Part shown: positions 45,774 through 56,837 of the stretch, piece after piece | How the letters are laid out: each line of letters starts with the position of its first letter | Numbering within the stretch: position 1 is the stretch's first letter | DNA from: Hydrangea macrophylla | Lineage: Eukaryota; Streptophyta; Magnoliopsida; Cornales; Hydrangeaceae | Reading direction: 5' to 3' | Assembly: GCA_033977485.1 (NCBI GenBank) | Contig: CM066982.1 | Coordinates: 32,342,218-32,406,217, forward strand | Length of the DNA stretch: 64,000 nucleotides | Notes under the pieces: model-generated | The model's database searches: none | Seen by the model: only the letters and a program-made list of their open reading frames with translations | What the model was told of the DNA's origin: nothing | Translations under genes and position numbers: made by a program

Positions 45774-48478
45774 TCAGCCCCGGCCTCGGCCCCTAGTCTG
45801 ACGAGTGACACATCTGAGAGGCTCCTCCTCTGACTTTGTGCCGCTCCCGCCGTGTCCACCTCCTCCTCTGCCCCTGCCTCTGCCACTACTGGTGCCCTCG
45901 CTGCCACCTCCACCATGTCCAACACCGCTGCCTCTGGGGGCATCGCTGAGAGGGATGCCGAACTGCTGAAGCCGCTACTGGAGCTCTCCCACCTACCGGG
46001 ATAGAACCCCCACTTGTTCCTCCTGGATAGAGGGAGCAAGTCAAATTACCGATAAAATAGCTTGAAAAGCAAGATAAAAAAATAAAAAGGAACATTTTTT
46101 ATTCTTACCAGAGCTCCTGTATGAGCCTCAGCAGCCGCTCGCGCCCCCTCAACCTGAGGAAAAGGAAGAAGGGTTAGAATGTCTGAATAAAACTACAGTT
46201 TAAATAAAAAAAGATTTAGAAATTACCATCCACTCTCGGTCGTAAATCCACTCTCTCATGCTGTGATCATAAAGTAATCCCTCCTCCGCATAATCTCGCG
46301 GGACATGATCATACTGGAGCGGAATGATGGGAGCACCCGCCTGATATCTAGGGACCATGGTAGTAGTCTGCTCACCATAAGAGACTGTCCTGAGACTCCA
46401 ATCCCAGGGAGGTATAGCAGGAGCCCGAGCAGCAGCAGGGACGGACTGTAAGGAAGAATAAAATTCAATAAGAAGACAAAACACGCATGTTCAAAGGAAT
46501 TAAAAGGAGAAGGCTGAAAGAAACTCACCTGGGTCACCTCCATCAAGGGAAAGTTCCTCATCAGCTTTGCAGCATGAAAATCTGCATATCCCGCTGGAGG
46601 CTCCACAAAACCCTGAAGAGACAGGCCAGCCAGGGAAACCGTAAGCGCGGAACCCTGGAGGGTATCTGTAGCTCTCATGGACTCCGGCGGGGGGAATGAC
46701 ACGAAGAAAGACTCGGCCGCCAAAGACTGCCAAGTCACTCTCTCTCCCAGGTACCATGCCCGAGCCTCTGGTCCGTCCAGTAGAACCCTCTATGGGTCAT
46801 ACCTAGCCGACTCCTGCATCCCCTGGTAGGTCTCTGGAAGTACGTCAAGCCAGGGCTACCATCAGACGTGCTGCTCTCGTAGGTTCGTCAGGAAGTTCCT
46901 GAACGAGATAAAATTGTGAGCTCCGGTCTTCCGCCCGACCTGATCCTTCGCCCACTTCAGCCCCTGGGGCATGATGAGGGCGTCTGCTGGTCGCTTGTCA
47001 GGCGACATCATGTGCAAGTACTCATGGGACCAAATCTGCAAGAAAGAGCGAGGAACATAAGTTTTAAATACAGAAATCTGGAATAAGAACGCAAAGTTTA
47101 AAATTCGGAAATTAATAAAAGAAGGGAAGTATACCTTCCAAGCCCTCCAGAAGCCGCTAGTAGAGGCTGGGTGATCCTGGGATATCTCATCCATATGCTG
47201 ATAAAGGATGGCTAGCCCAGCCCCAGCCCAGTCATCCTGATATATCTGATGCATACGCTCCAGGGACCCCAGCAGCGTCACGGAGATCCGATCTCCTTTG
47301 GTGCTCAACAGAGAGCACCCCAGTATATACATCAGAAAACCCCGAGCCATCTGCTCGTCAGTAAAGCCCTGCCGGCCTCGAAAAGTATCCATGAACCACT
47401 TGGCCGTGACCAAGGGCTCCTCCGGGATGGCTCCCAATAGTGGCTCGATCCAATCCTTCTGCCTCGCCGCATCCAGGTAGCGAAGGTTCTCTCCCCAAAA
47501 AGGGATCCCAGTGGTCATGGAAAATTCAAGTGGCGTCATCGTCATCTCGCCAAATGAAAAGTGGAATGTGTCGGTGGTATCCCACCACCTCTTCGCCAAT
47601 GGATGAATCTGCCTCAGGTAATTGGAGCTCTTCGTCAAAAGTTTGACGAAGTTCCCAAAGCCAGCCGCGGTAACAAAACCCTTCACCGGCTTGCTCAACT
47701 CCGTGTACCACTCATAACCGTGGGCGAGACTACCGTGCCCCTTTAGCACCTTGGGCTGCAGCTGCAAGAAAGAATCACAAGATTTGATGTTAGTAAATGG
47801 ATAAAGAAGAAAGCAATAAAAATAAAGAGGTGATAATGAGGAAATGGGAGAATAGCGACATAAGAATGAATAATAAGAGGGAGAAAGAGAAAGTCTGGAA
47901 ATACTCATAGAAAATTTCAAAAACACGGCACTCGTTTTGCATTTATATAAAGTTTAGCAGCCGTTCACAGAATAATAAAAGGATGTGAATAGTCGTTATT
48001 CATTATGGGGATGTGCAAAAGATCTTTTGAAGAACATAAAAGATGGAGAAATTAAATATGCATGGATACAGGTGAAACGCCAGGGAATTCGTAAACACTG
48101 TGGTTGTATTTATGAGGGAGTGTGAAAACTTCAAATAAAATGGTTTGCGTTCATGAACTTTGAAAAAAGAATAATAATAATGGTAACAAAATAAGGTCAA
48201 AGGACGATCAAATTAAATAGGTGAGCAGGCACATATACGATTGGAACACCCGGAAGATCAACAAGCACAAGGGGGTATAAGAAATTTTTGACTGTGCATA
48301 GCATTCATGAAATTCAAGAGGAAAAGAATTAAGAGAGAGAAAAGAGAAAGACGTTTACCTCGCGCTTGAACGCGCGGGCGGACAAGTGCTCCTCTGGATC
48401 CAGGAGCAAGAGTGTAGAGTCGGGGTGAGGAGTGGCCCGATATTTGGCCTTCTTTCGGCTGCCGGAATCGCTCGCCAT
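45774..48478 (-). pseudogene. Plant mobile domain (PMD) gene, antisense in element B, six exons
   Basis: GT-AG borders give exons 48478-48359, 47761-47135, 47035-46529, 46445-46227, 46153-46109 and 46022-45774. Every length is divisible by three, so all introns are phase 0 (about 588 codons plus stop). Exon 1 is Lys/Ser-rich. Exon 2 holds the PMD-like core with LKGHGSLAHG, WYTELS and FGEMTMTPLEFSM. Exon 4 is 219 bp, exactly as in element E. Exon 6 gives a short helical segment and an Arg-Gly-rich tail with GRGRGRGG. Stops in exon 3 (three, near 46858 and 46790) and exon 6 (two) disable it. It is read against gag-pol. Confidence 0.75.
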
Positions 48479-48939
48479 AATCTATCAAGAAAGAGGAAGA
48501 TTCGCGTATTAGATTCTAAAAAGAATTTCAAAAAACAACAAAATAATGAGAATAACTCGAGTTTTGATCAAGTAGAACTAACCTGATAAGCCCAGGCTAG
48601 ATCAATACAAGCAAGAAGAGAAGAGGGAAAAATTTCTCTAGAGAATTTTGGGTTAGAGAGAAGCGAAAGAATGAAATGAAATGAAATGACACTCTCGGTT
48701 TAAGCCTCTGCCGCTCAAACGCGGCACTCGATTTTCGTGCGCGACATTTGATGAACTGCAGTCAGTGACTGCCGCGAGTTTGAAGTGTGTACCACGTTTA
48801 AGTCGGTTAAGGGATATTTTGTTTTCCCCTCAAAATTCAAAATTGAAAATTGGGCCCCAATATTTGGATTTAACCCCCAAATTTTACCCTCATTGTGCTT
48901 TCAACCCCCGGGGTTGGTTTTCAGGATCAAATTGGTCCC
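48479..48939 (-). promoter_or_regulatory. Upstream region of antisense PMD gene, B
   Basis: GC-rich words at 48711-48775 (TGCCGCTCAAACGCGGCA, GCAGTCAGTGACTGCC) repeat the vocabulary of B's LTR, 230-300 bp upstream of the ATG at 48478. ATTTC repeats and CT-rich sequence lie between. I infer a promoter from position. I see no clear TATA box. Confidence 0.45.
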
Positions 48940-49100
48940 CAAATTTTGAAAATATAAATAATTTTGAGTCCGTGGGCTCCCAAATTTTTTAAAATTGAAA
49001 TAATTTTGAGTCCGTGGGCTCCCAAAACTTTTGAAGATTGAAATGATTTAGAGACTGTGGGCTCCCAAAAATTCTGAAAATTGAAATGATCATGAGTCTT
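48940..49100. repeat. Tandem repeat, about 57-bp unit, 3' region of B
   Basis: About three units with GAGTCCGTGGGCTCCCAAA followed by a T/A-rich part with TTGAAAATTGAAAT. Confidence 0.8.
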
Positions 49101-49130
49101 GAATCACCCCGAATATGATTACCCCATTTT

Positions 49131-49670
49131 TAGAGTGTAATAGATTTACATTCTCAGTTCTCGCAACAGATTTGCGTTGACCCTTATTTTGAGAATATAA
49201 CGGATTTATGTTCTCGATCTGCGTAACAAATTTACATCGATCCTCTGTTACGAGAATGTAACAGATTTACATTGTCGGTTCTCACAACAGATTTTCGTTG
49301 ACCCTCGTTCCGAGAATATAACGGATTTATGTTCTCGATCCACATAACAAATTTACATCGATCCTCTGTTTTGAGAATGTAACGGATTTACATTCTCGGT
49401 TCTCGCAACAGATTTGCGTTGACCCTCATTCTGAGAATATAACAAATTTATGTTCTCGATCTGCATAACAGATTTACGTCGATCCTCTATTTTGAGAATG
49501 TAACGGATTTACATTCTCGGTTCTCGTAGTAGATTTACGTTGACCCTCACTCTGAGAATATAACGAATTTATGTTCTCGATCCGCTTAATAGATTTACGT
49601 CGATCCTCTGTTTTGAGAATGTAATGGATCTACATTCTCGGTTCTCGTAATAGATTTACGTTAACCCCTG
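49131..49670. repeat. Dimeric tandem repeat (2 x 60 bp), 3' region of B
   Basis: About nine 60-bp monomers alternate between two types, so the period is about 120 bp. One type has GAGAATGTAA...TTACATTCTC and GCAACAGATTTGCGTTGACC. The other has GAGAATATAACGGATTTATG, TTCTCGAT and ACGTCGATCCTC. Each monomer carries an inverted repeat at its start. Ogre/Tat elements are known to carry variable tandem repeats before the 3' LTR, some of which seed satellite DNA. Confidence 0.9.
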
Positions 49671-49917
49671 ATTTTAAATCAAAAGCATATTCTTGACCCC
49701 CGTAACAGACTCTGCATCAGTCAAGGATTCGATAATCTTCTCTGACTGACACGTCATATAACGTGCGTCATACATAGAGAAGACATGGTATAGAGTAAGC
49801 ATGACGCTTGCATAATCAAGTCTATTCAGAAAATACCATTACAAAACATGCACATCACGACAGGATAGGTGCATCCATCCGTGTGACTACTTGCGTTTGT
49901 GTGTGTTTGACCCCATG

Positions 49918-50132
49918 CCCGAACTACGCTTTGGTCTGATTCCTGATAGATACGTAGGCAGCTCATCATGAGGCATGACCAATTAGAATCCCGCTGCACG
50001 CTCGCTTCCTTTTGCAACGCATTTTGTTTTTCCTTAAATCCGACAGTTTAGTCAAAGGCTTGTCTTCACACAGGCTGCGACGTTGGCTTGTGGTTCGCAT
50101 TGCCCCACAAGCTCCGCCGAAGAGGGGCAAAC
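49918..50132 (+). other. 3' terminal block and polypurine tract of element B
   Basis: GAACTACGCTTTGGTCTGAT...GATACGTAGGCAGC is followed by CGAAGAGGGGCAAAC directly before the LTR start at 50133. The last motif is the PPT. The block copies the one at 43386-43650. Confidence 0.8.
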
Positions 50133-52770
50133 TATAGTACCCCGATTTTGACCAAACGTCGAATTAAGGAGAGTGTTACCTCCATATCCGATGATGACAA
50201 TGTCCGAACTTATCTAGGACTTCCAAAGATGATTCAAGCTCTTCTAAAGACTCCCCAACCCAAGACAAAAAAGAAAAAAAAGAGGAAAAGGAAAAGTATA
50301 AGCAGAACGGCACTCAAGCATTTTCGCGGCAGTCACGGGCTGCCGTTGTGGTAGTCTCTGGACTGCCGGACGGCATTCGCTGATTGCCGCGAATTTCATC
50401 GAGTGCCACGAAAATGACAAATTTTGCTAAAAAACGACAGCCCCTGGAGTTGTCCGTGACATTCAGTGAATGCCGTTCTGGTAGCCAGTGAATGTCGCGC
50501 CGGCTTTCACTGAATGCCGATGCGGCATTTACTGAGTGCCGCTTCCATTTCCGGTGAAGGCCGCTTTTTTACAACAGACATCATGCATACAACACGTTTT
50601 GTACTATGAAAAGGATGACTGAATTAGGGTTTTCAGCCCTAAAATGACTAAAATGCCCCTCTAAAATTGTTTATAAATAGAGGATGAATATTCACTTGCA
50701 TAGAGGAGATTTTTTCTTTGAATCTTAAGGATATACAAGAGTTCTTTTTACTTTAATCCTCATAATTAGGAGTGAGTTTAGGATAGTTTAAAGAAAGAGT
50801 TGTGTGAATTAGTGTAGGAGAGCTTGATTTGTCTTTGGAACTCCTCCAAAATCACCAAGTTAAGGATACTGTGGAGGTAAACTCTAGCATAATTATCCTT
50901 TGTGCAAATTTAATGTAGTGTGCATTGAGTTTCCTTAGTTTCCCTTTTTTCTTTTTTCCTTTTTTTTTATATTCGTTCACAAGACCTCCAATGTATTACT
51001 TGAATCTCTTGGTTTAAAATCCCTTAATCTCCTTGTAATCTTATGATTCATAAGGGGACTAAGGTTGATACTAGGATGTTTAACATAATGGACTTAAACC
51101 TATCTTCATGGTTTGAAGTTTGTTATGATTAAGTTTCATGAGGTTCTTCCATACTTCTTTGAAACTTATAAATATGAACATATTTAGTCTCCAATGACCA
51201 CCAAAGGGTAGGAGAATTAGCTTTAGATAAGCCTTATCCCATGGCTTATTTGTCTAAAGTTAATAGGAATAAAGTGAATTAACCCAATGAGAAGTGAGTT
51301 CATAATCTATTTTTGATCATGGATTTTTAACTGAACATTTAACCGTTGGAATGGAATTGAACCAACGGGAAAGTGTTTATAGCTCAAAGTTCTACCACTG
51401 TAATTTTTTGTTTTAAGGTAGTTTCATGTTTTGTGTGGCTTGATCAAGGGTTTTGTGAAACAACCATAATCTGTCCAGAATTTCAGAACAGTAGCACTCT
51501 CTTCAAACAAGCCAATCAGAACCTTAATCTACCACTTGTTACCCAAAATAATTTTTTCTGAGTAGGATAATGTATTAGGAAACTACCCTAAAAAGAACAA
51601 AGCATTTCTTATTTTTTACTATTTTTAGAAAATCATACAAGAACTCTGGACAGAGGGTTGTAGAATTCTGAGTGATGTCTGGTTTTTGTCCAATTCCCGA
51701 AGATCTAACCGTTGAAACTTTGATTTCTTTTTTGGGTTAAAAACTAGACACACAGAGACATCTTGTGTTCCAAATGCACCAAGATCAAACCTTGGGAACC
51801 ATGCGTTTTATTTCTTTGAAGTTCTGATCTACTCTCAGCAATTTCCAGAATTCTGCTACAATTTTGATCAATCTTATAAGTAATGGCTTAGATGACATTT
51901 TCATAAGTTAAGGTTTAAACCATGTTTCAATAATGATTAGTTAAGCTTGAATTCAAAGTTTAAGTTACCTAAATCAATAAGTACTTCATAATTTCATCTT
52001 GTTCATGTTTACATTCATCTATGTGACTTGACATTCATAGGTAGGACTCGTTTTAGGATAACTACATTTGATAGATTTAAGCTAGGAGTGTAGGATTATT
52101 ATTTAAGATCCAACTTTATACCTCGAATATCATGTGGACTAACCCTTTATTTTGTAGCGCTGTTAAGGCATGGTTTCCTAAAACTCCTCTGTAGTTTTTC
52201 TTAATTTCTTAATTTTATCGATTTTATGACCTCATGCATGACACATTAGAATTAGGATCTTGCCTTATGTGAATACATGTGATTAGAGACTCTTTTATAG
52301 GATTTTCTTTCGTTTGTATGCATTACACGTTTAATATCGCGGCTGGATCCCGGGTAAGTTCCCTTGTTTCCTATTGCATACCATATTGCTTGCTACTTGA
52401 ATGATGGTTTTTGAATGATATTTTATCACTTGCAATCTTACACCCTTTAGACACGCTTTTGTAATGTATATTTATACATATGTATTAGTTGAGGGCACAT
52501 TTAAATTAATAATTCAATTAAAAGGATGTTGAGTAGAGGCCTATCGCAAAATAGTATGAGAGAGGGTGTTTTAGTCCGACAGACTCCATCCTTTCTCATT
52601 CCATAATCCTCGGACCTAGTTAAATTTTTGGTTTCGCAAAATATCATTTCCCTTTTGAAATGGTTTCTTAGTTTTCTTTTGAAAAACTAAGTTGCGACTC
52701 ATTTGTATTGAATTTGAAATTTGATAAAGACTTTGAAAAAGCTGTGGTAGGAAAAATTGAGATATCCACA
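50133..52770 (+). repeat. 3' LTR of element B
   Basis: 2638 bp, collinear with the split 5' LTR. Starts TATAGTACC (eroded from TGTAGACACC) and ends ATATCCACA. It carries the TGCCG word cluster (50305-50570) and a TATA box near 50670. It has segments absent from the 5' copy, for example around 51420-51445 and 52500-52550. Confidence 0.9.
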
Positions 52771-54377
52771 GGTACGCTTGTACTTGTTCATAGTCTAGTT
52801 AAAGCTTTATTCGATACTAGAGCTGCATGTTCATTTATTGCTTTTAAGATTGTAAGTTAGTTGGGTTTAGAACCCCATACACCTGAGCCAGTGCTGAATG
52901 CTATGTCACGATTGGGAGTGACTGTTAAATTGGGTAAAGTATGTAAGGATTGTCCACTAACTTTGGGAGATAGGAATCTTCCAGCAGACTTGGTAATTCT
53001 GCCATTGTCAGAGTTCGACATTATCCTAGGGATGGATTGATTAACTAAGTACACTGCCAATTTGGATTGCCCTACTAGGACGATTGTGTTTCCAATACAA
53101 GGACGTCCAACGATCCGATTTCAGTGTCAGCCGACGAGCAAAATGTTTCTTACGAGTAGTTTAGCTACAATCAGGAGTGTGAATACGAAACTCTAGATTC
53201 CTGCAGTACAAGACTTTCAGGATGTATTCCAGGATATTAAAGGACTCTCACCAAAAAGAGAAATAGACTTTTATGTGGAATTAGTACCTGGTACGTCGCC
53301 GATATCAAAGACTCCATATAGGATGGCACCAACTAAGATGTTGGAACTGAAGAAGCAAGTCTAAGAACTTGAAGATTTAGGATTTTTTCGTCCAAGTACG
53401 TCACCTTGGGAAGCATCGATTCTATTTGTGAAGAAGAAGGACGAAACACTTCGACTCTACATAGAGTACAGAGAGTTGAACAAAGTAACGATTAAGAATA
53501 AATATCCACTACTTTGGATAGATGATCTATTCGACTACTTACAAGGATCTAGGATCTTTTCCAAGATCGATTTATGTTCAGGATATCACCAGTTATTAGT
53601 TCGACCAGAGGATGTATCGAAGACTGCATTCAGGACGAGATATGGGCATTGTAAGTTTCTAGTTATGCCTTTTGGATTGACGAACGCTCCAGCAGTATTC
53701 ATGGACCTAATGAATAGAGCATTTAGACCATATCTGGATAAATCATTATAGTGTTCATCAACGACATACTGATCTACTCGAAGATAGAGGAAGACCACAA
53801 AGAGCACTTACAAATTGCTTTGCAGACACTCAAATATAGCAAGTTGCATGCAAAGTTCAGTAAGTGTGAATTTTGGCTACAAGAGGTCAATTTCTTGGGA
53901 CATGTTATATCTCAAGATGGTATTTCTATGGACTCATCTAAGATTGATGCAGTCTTAAGCTGGAATAGACCGACCAATGCTATAGAGGTTAGAAGTTTCC
54001 TCGGCCTAGCAGGATATTGCAGAAGATTTGTAAAAGGATTCGCCAAGATAGCGGTACCTTTGATAAATTTGACAAGGAAGGAGATGAAGTACGAATGGAC
54101 AAACAAGTTAAAAGGAAGATTGACTTCAGCACCAGTACTCGCAATACCTAAGAGTGCAGAAAGGTATGTGATCTATAGTGATGCATCGCACCAAGGACTT
54201 GGATGTGTACTTATGCAAAACGGGAATGTGATTGCTTATGGATCAAGACAGTTGAAGGTACATGAGAAGAATTACCCTACTCATGATTTGGAACTAGCAA
54301 CAATAGTGTTTTCATTAAAGATCTGGAGATACTATATCTATGGAGAGAAGTTTGATCTATTTTCCGATCATAAGAGT
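52771..54377 (+). pseudogene. pol (PR-RT): Protease and reverse transcriptase of element A (degraded)
   Basis: The protease resumes after element B with ALFDTRAACSFIA. The catalytic DTG has become DTR. FDIILGMD follows. RT starts near 53210, with [21 protein letters not shown] and [12 protein letters not shown]. At 53751 one base is lost just before the catalytic box, which reads FINDI instead of FIDDI (Asp to Asn). The RT thumb and start of RNase H ([36 protein letters not shown]) run to 54377, where solo LTR G cuts in. At least four stops precede the RT core. Confidence 0.85.
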
Positions 54378-54560
54378 TGTAGACACCCCATTTTTGCCCA
54401 CCCAATCATTTCAAAAATAAAGTGCCCATTGACATGAGCCTATAACTTTTTAAATCATCTCAATCTGACCTCGAATGATAAAGATATTATAAGTTAAAGA
54501 CTATGGGGTCAAAGGGTCAACAATTCCGCATGCACCCTACCACTCCCAAAAATTTCTCTT

Positions 54561-54772
54561 CCTCCACAAACTCATTGTGGAGGCAAGTTCAGTGGAGTCA
54601 TGTAAAGAAAGAAAAAAATAAAGAAAAAGAAAAATGCAAACAAAGCTCGGTGGAGGAAATGCAAAAAGAAAAAACAGGAGACAAGAAAATAATGGTTGTG
54701 GCTCTTTTCTTTAGTGGAGTTTGCTTTTGATTAAAAAAAATAAAAGTGATGCTTTCTTTTGGCCTATAAATT
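54561..54772 (+). promoter_or_regulatory. U3 dyad and TATA box of solo LTR G
   Basis: A perfect inverted repeat of 9-bp arms (CCTCCACAA at 54561-54569, TTGTGGAGG at 54575-54583) is followed by further TGGAG words to 54720, then a TATA box CCTATAAATTG at 54763-54773. Confidence 0.5.
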
Positions 54773-55230
54773 GGCCAATGCACCATTTAGAAGAAAGGGG
54801 AGGAAGAAGAAAAAAAAAGGTTCCTCTCTGTATATTCCTCATACTCTGTATCTCCCTCACCATCCTCTCCATTTCCCTCACTTCATCATTAAATACAAAA
54901 AAACCCCCACAAAAAAAGGAGTTTACATTTTTTTTAACCACCATACCACCCCTTCTAACCATCACCGTTAAAGTCACCACTACAATCACTACCCTCCACT
55001 TCGCTATCATATCATCATAATTCTCATCAACATACCTCACGGTTACAGTACCACCACCGTCATCATACCGCCTCAAATCATCGCCCAACATCCCAGTCAC
55101 TTACCATCAATATTCTAGCAGATTTCTCGAGTGCCTCTAATATTTCAGGTTTTTGTTATTTTTTTTCTTGTACATATCATCTTTATTCCTGCTTGATAAT
55201 AAATAATAAATATATATATATATCCACGTC

Positions 55231-56080
55231 ATACTCGGAAGTACTTGGTTTCCAATATAAAAATCACGTCCGACTTTGGGTTACATGGTTCCCAATACGG
55301 AAATCCCACGTGGTTTCTAATACGGAGAGCCATGTTCTACTGGGGATGACGTGATTGCTAATACGGGGACCTATGTTCTATTGGGGACTACGTGATTTTT
55401 CTAATATGGAAATCCATGTCTAAATAATAAAAATAACTTTTCAGTTATTTGGGCACTGTCCCTTTCTTCCGGTATAAAATAAAAAATACAAAAAAAAAAA
55501 AGAAGACAAAAAGAAAAATATAAAAAATGGACTTTCTCGAAATAAAACTCCAATGCCACCTTTGCTTGGAATCTGCAAACAGCACAGGTAAGACAGGTAA
55601 GTCTTCTTATCCTACACATACTTTACATTTTTCTTTCTGATGGGCACCGACCCTTACTTCCGGCATAAAATAAATTACCAAAAAATCACTTTTTTAGTCA
55701 TTTGGGCACCGACCCTTACTTCCAGCATAAAAATAAAAATACAAGCAAAAAAAAAAATTTATTTTATTTTCTTTTCTTTTATTTCTTTTGGGCACCGATC
55801 CTTACTTCTGGCATAGGAATAAAAGAACAGAAAAAATTAAAAATAAAAAAAATATATTTTCTTAAAGTTGGGCATCGACCCTTACTTTCAGTATTGGACT
55901 AAAAGGACTAAAAATAAAAATAAAATAAAATAAAAAAATACAAAATAATAGAAATACAAAAAAAAATTCATTTCTCAGTTATTTGGGCACCGACCCTTAC
56001 TTCTGGCATAAAAAATAAAAAATAATAGAATCTCTTTTCTTTTCAATTATTTTGGGCACAGATCCTTATTTCCAGCATAG
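55231..56080. repeat. Two degenerate repeat arrays in solo LTR G
   Basis: At 55231-55425, four to five copies of a unit with ACGTGRTT and CTAATACGG. At 55445-56080, seven copies of GGGCACCGACCCTTACTTCY followed by GGCATAAAA and a variable A/T-rich spacer. Confidence 0.8.
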
Positions 56081-56837
56081 TAATAAAAGCACAGGAAAAA
56101 AAAATAAAAAATAGAAAAGTAAAAAAAATGCATCATTCTCCAATCACTTGCATAGCCTCATTTCAATCTCAATCACTTTCCAAAGGTTAAAATCTAGGAC
56201 TATACCACATGGGTTAAAGTTCCTAGTTACACCAACTCTTTCTTAAATCACTATATCACACGTGCACGGTCTTTTCTTTCTCTACAAAAATCATGCATAC
56301 ACTCGCACACATAAGTCAGAACTACGTTTGGCCTGATTCCCGTCTTGGGATACGTAAGCAACTCTCAAAGAGTGCGGTCATACCTATCACCATTTTTTGT
56401 CCTATTCACTTTCTAAAAAAGGAAAAGGAAAAAAAAAAAAGTTTCAATCGAAATGCCCCATTTTAATAAAAATCACTAAAACTGGCAACCGTGTCCGCAC
56501 GGATGTTCGAGGGTGCCTAATACCTTCCCTCGACATAATCGAGTCCCCGAACCCATCTCAAAATCTCTGGTTTTTGCATGGCTACTTAGAGTCACACTTT
56601 TAAACGGCCCACTTTTCTCAAAACTATTTTTTTTTCAAAAGTCAAAGATGAACTACTTTAATTGTCTTTGCAGGGGACCCTAACACCCTAAATGTTAGGT
56701 GGCGTCTGAACATTTCAAATAGGCCCTACCATACTCTTTTCACCCTTCCCAACAAAAATCAAGTCGCAATTCACCCACTCTCAGGAAGCCGGACCCACAC
56801 CGACAGCCTGGCTCGCTCCGAAAATGCAGGCGCGATA

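Larger units (their letters stand above)
24257..52770 (+). mobile_element. Element B: Tat/Ogre-like Ty3/gypsy with antisense gene cassette, split by C
   Basis: The LTRs are 24257-24304 plus 32830-35333 (5') and 50133-52770 (3'). The TSD GGTAC is at 24252-24256 and 52771-52775. B carries an Arg-type PBS, gag, PR with a G-patch-like segment, RT, RNase H, aRNH and INT on the plus strand, then DUF7745-like and PMD genes on the minus strand, long tandem repeats, and a PPT. Without element C it is about 20 kb, a size typical of Ogre-like elements. Its pol is dead. Confidence 0.9.
54378..56837 (+). mobile_element. Element G: solo LTR of a Tat-like element
   Basis: Starts TGTAGACACCCC, ends GCGCGATA (normally CA), with TSD AGAGT at 54373-54377 and 56838-56842. 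There is no internal region or second LTR, so it arose by recombination between the LTRs of a full element. The start, the CAGAACTACGTTTGGCCTGA...GGATACGTAAGCAAC block (56310-56350) and the U5-like end with GGTGGCGTCTGA are those of Tat-type LTRs. It splits A's RNase H between FSDHK and the SLKYLFSQ motif. Confidence 0.85.

Noticed and set aside
52857..53060. Minus-strand ORF of 67 codons in the protease region of A
   Set aside because: Shadow frame. The plus strand carries the protease motifs.
54711..55100. Minus-strand ORF of 129 codons in solo LTR G
   Set aside because: Low-complexity antisense frame (Val/Thr and Phe runs) within LTR sequence, with no partner elsewhere.
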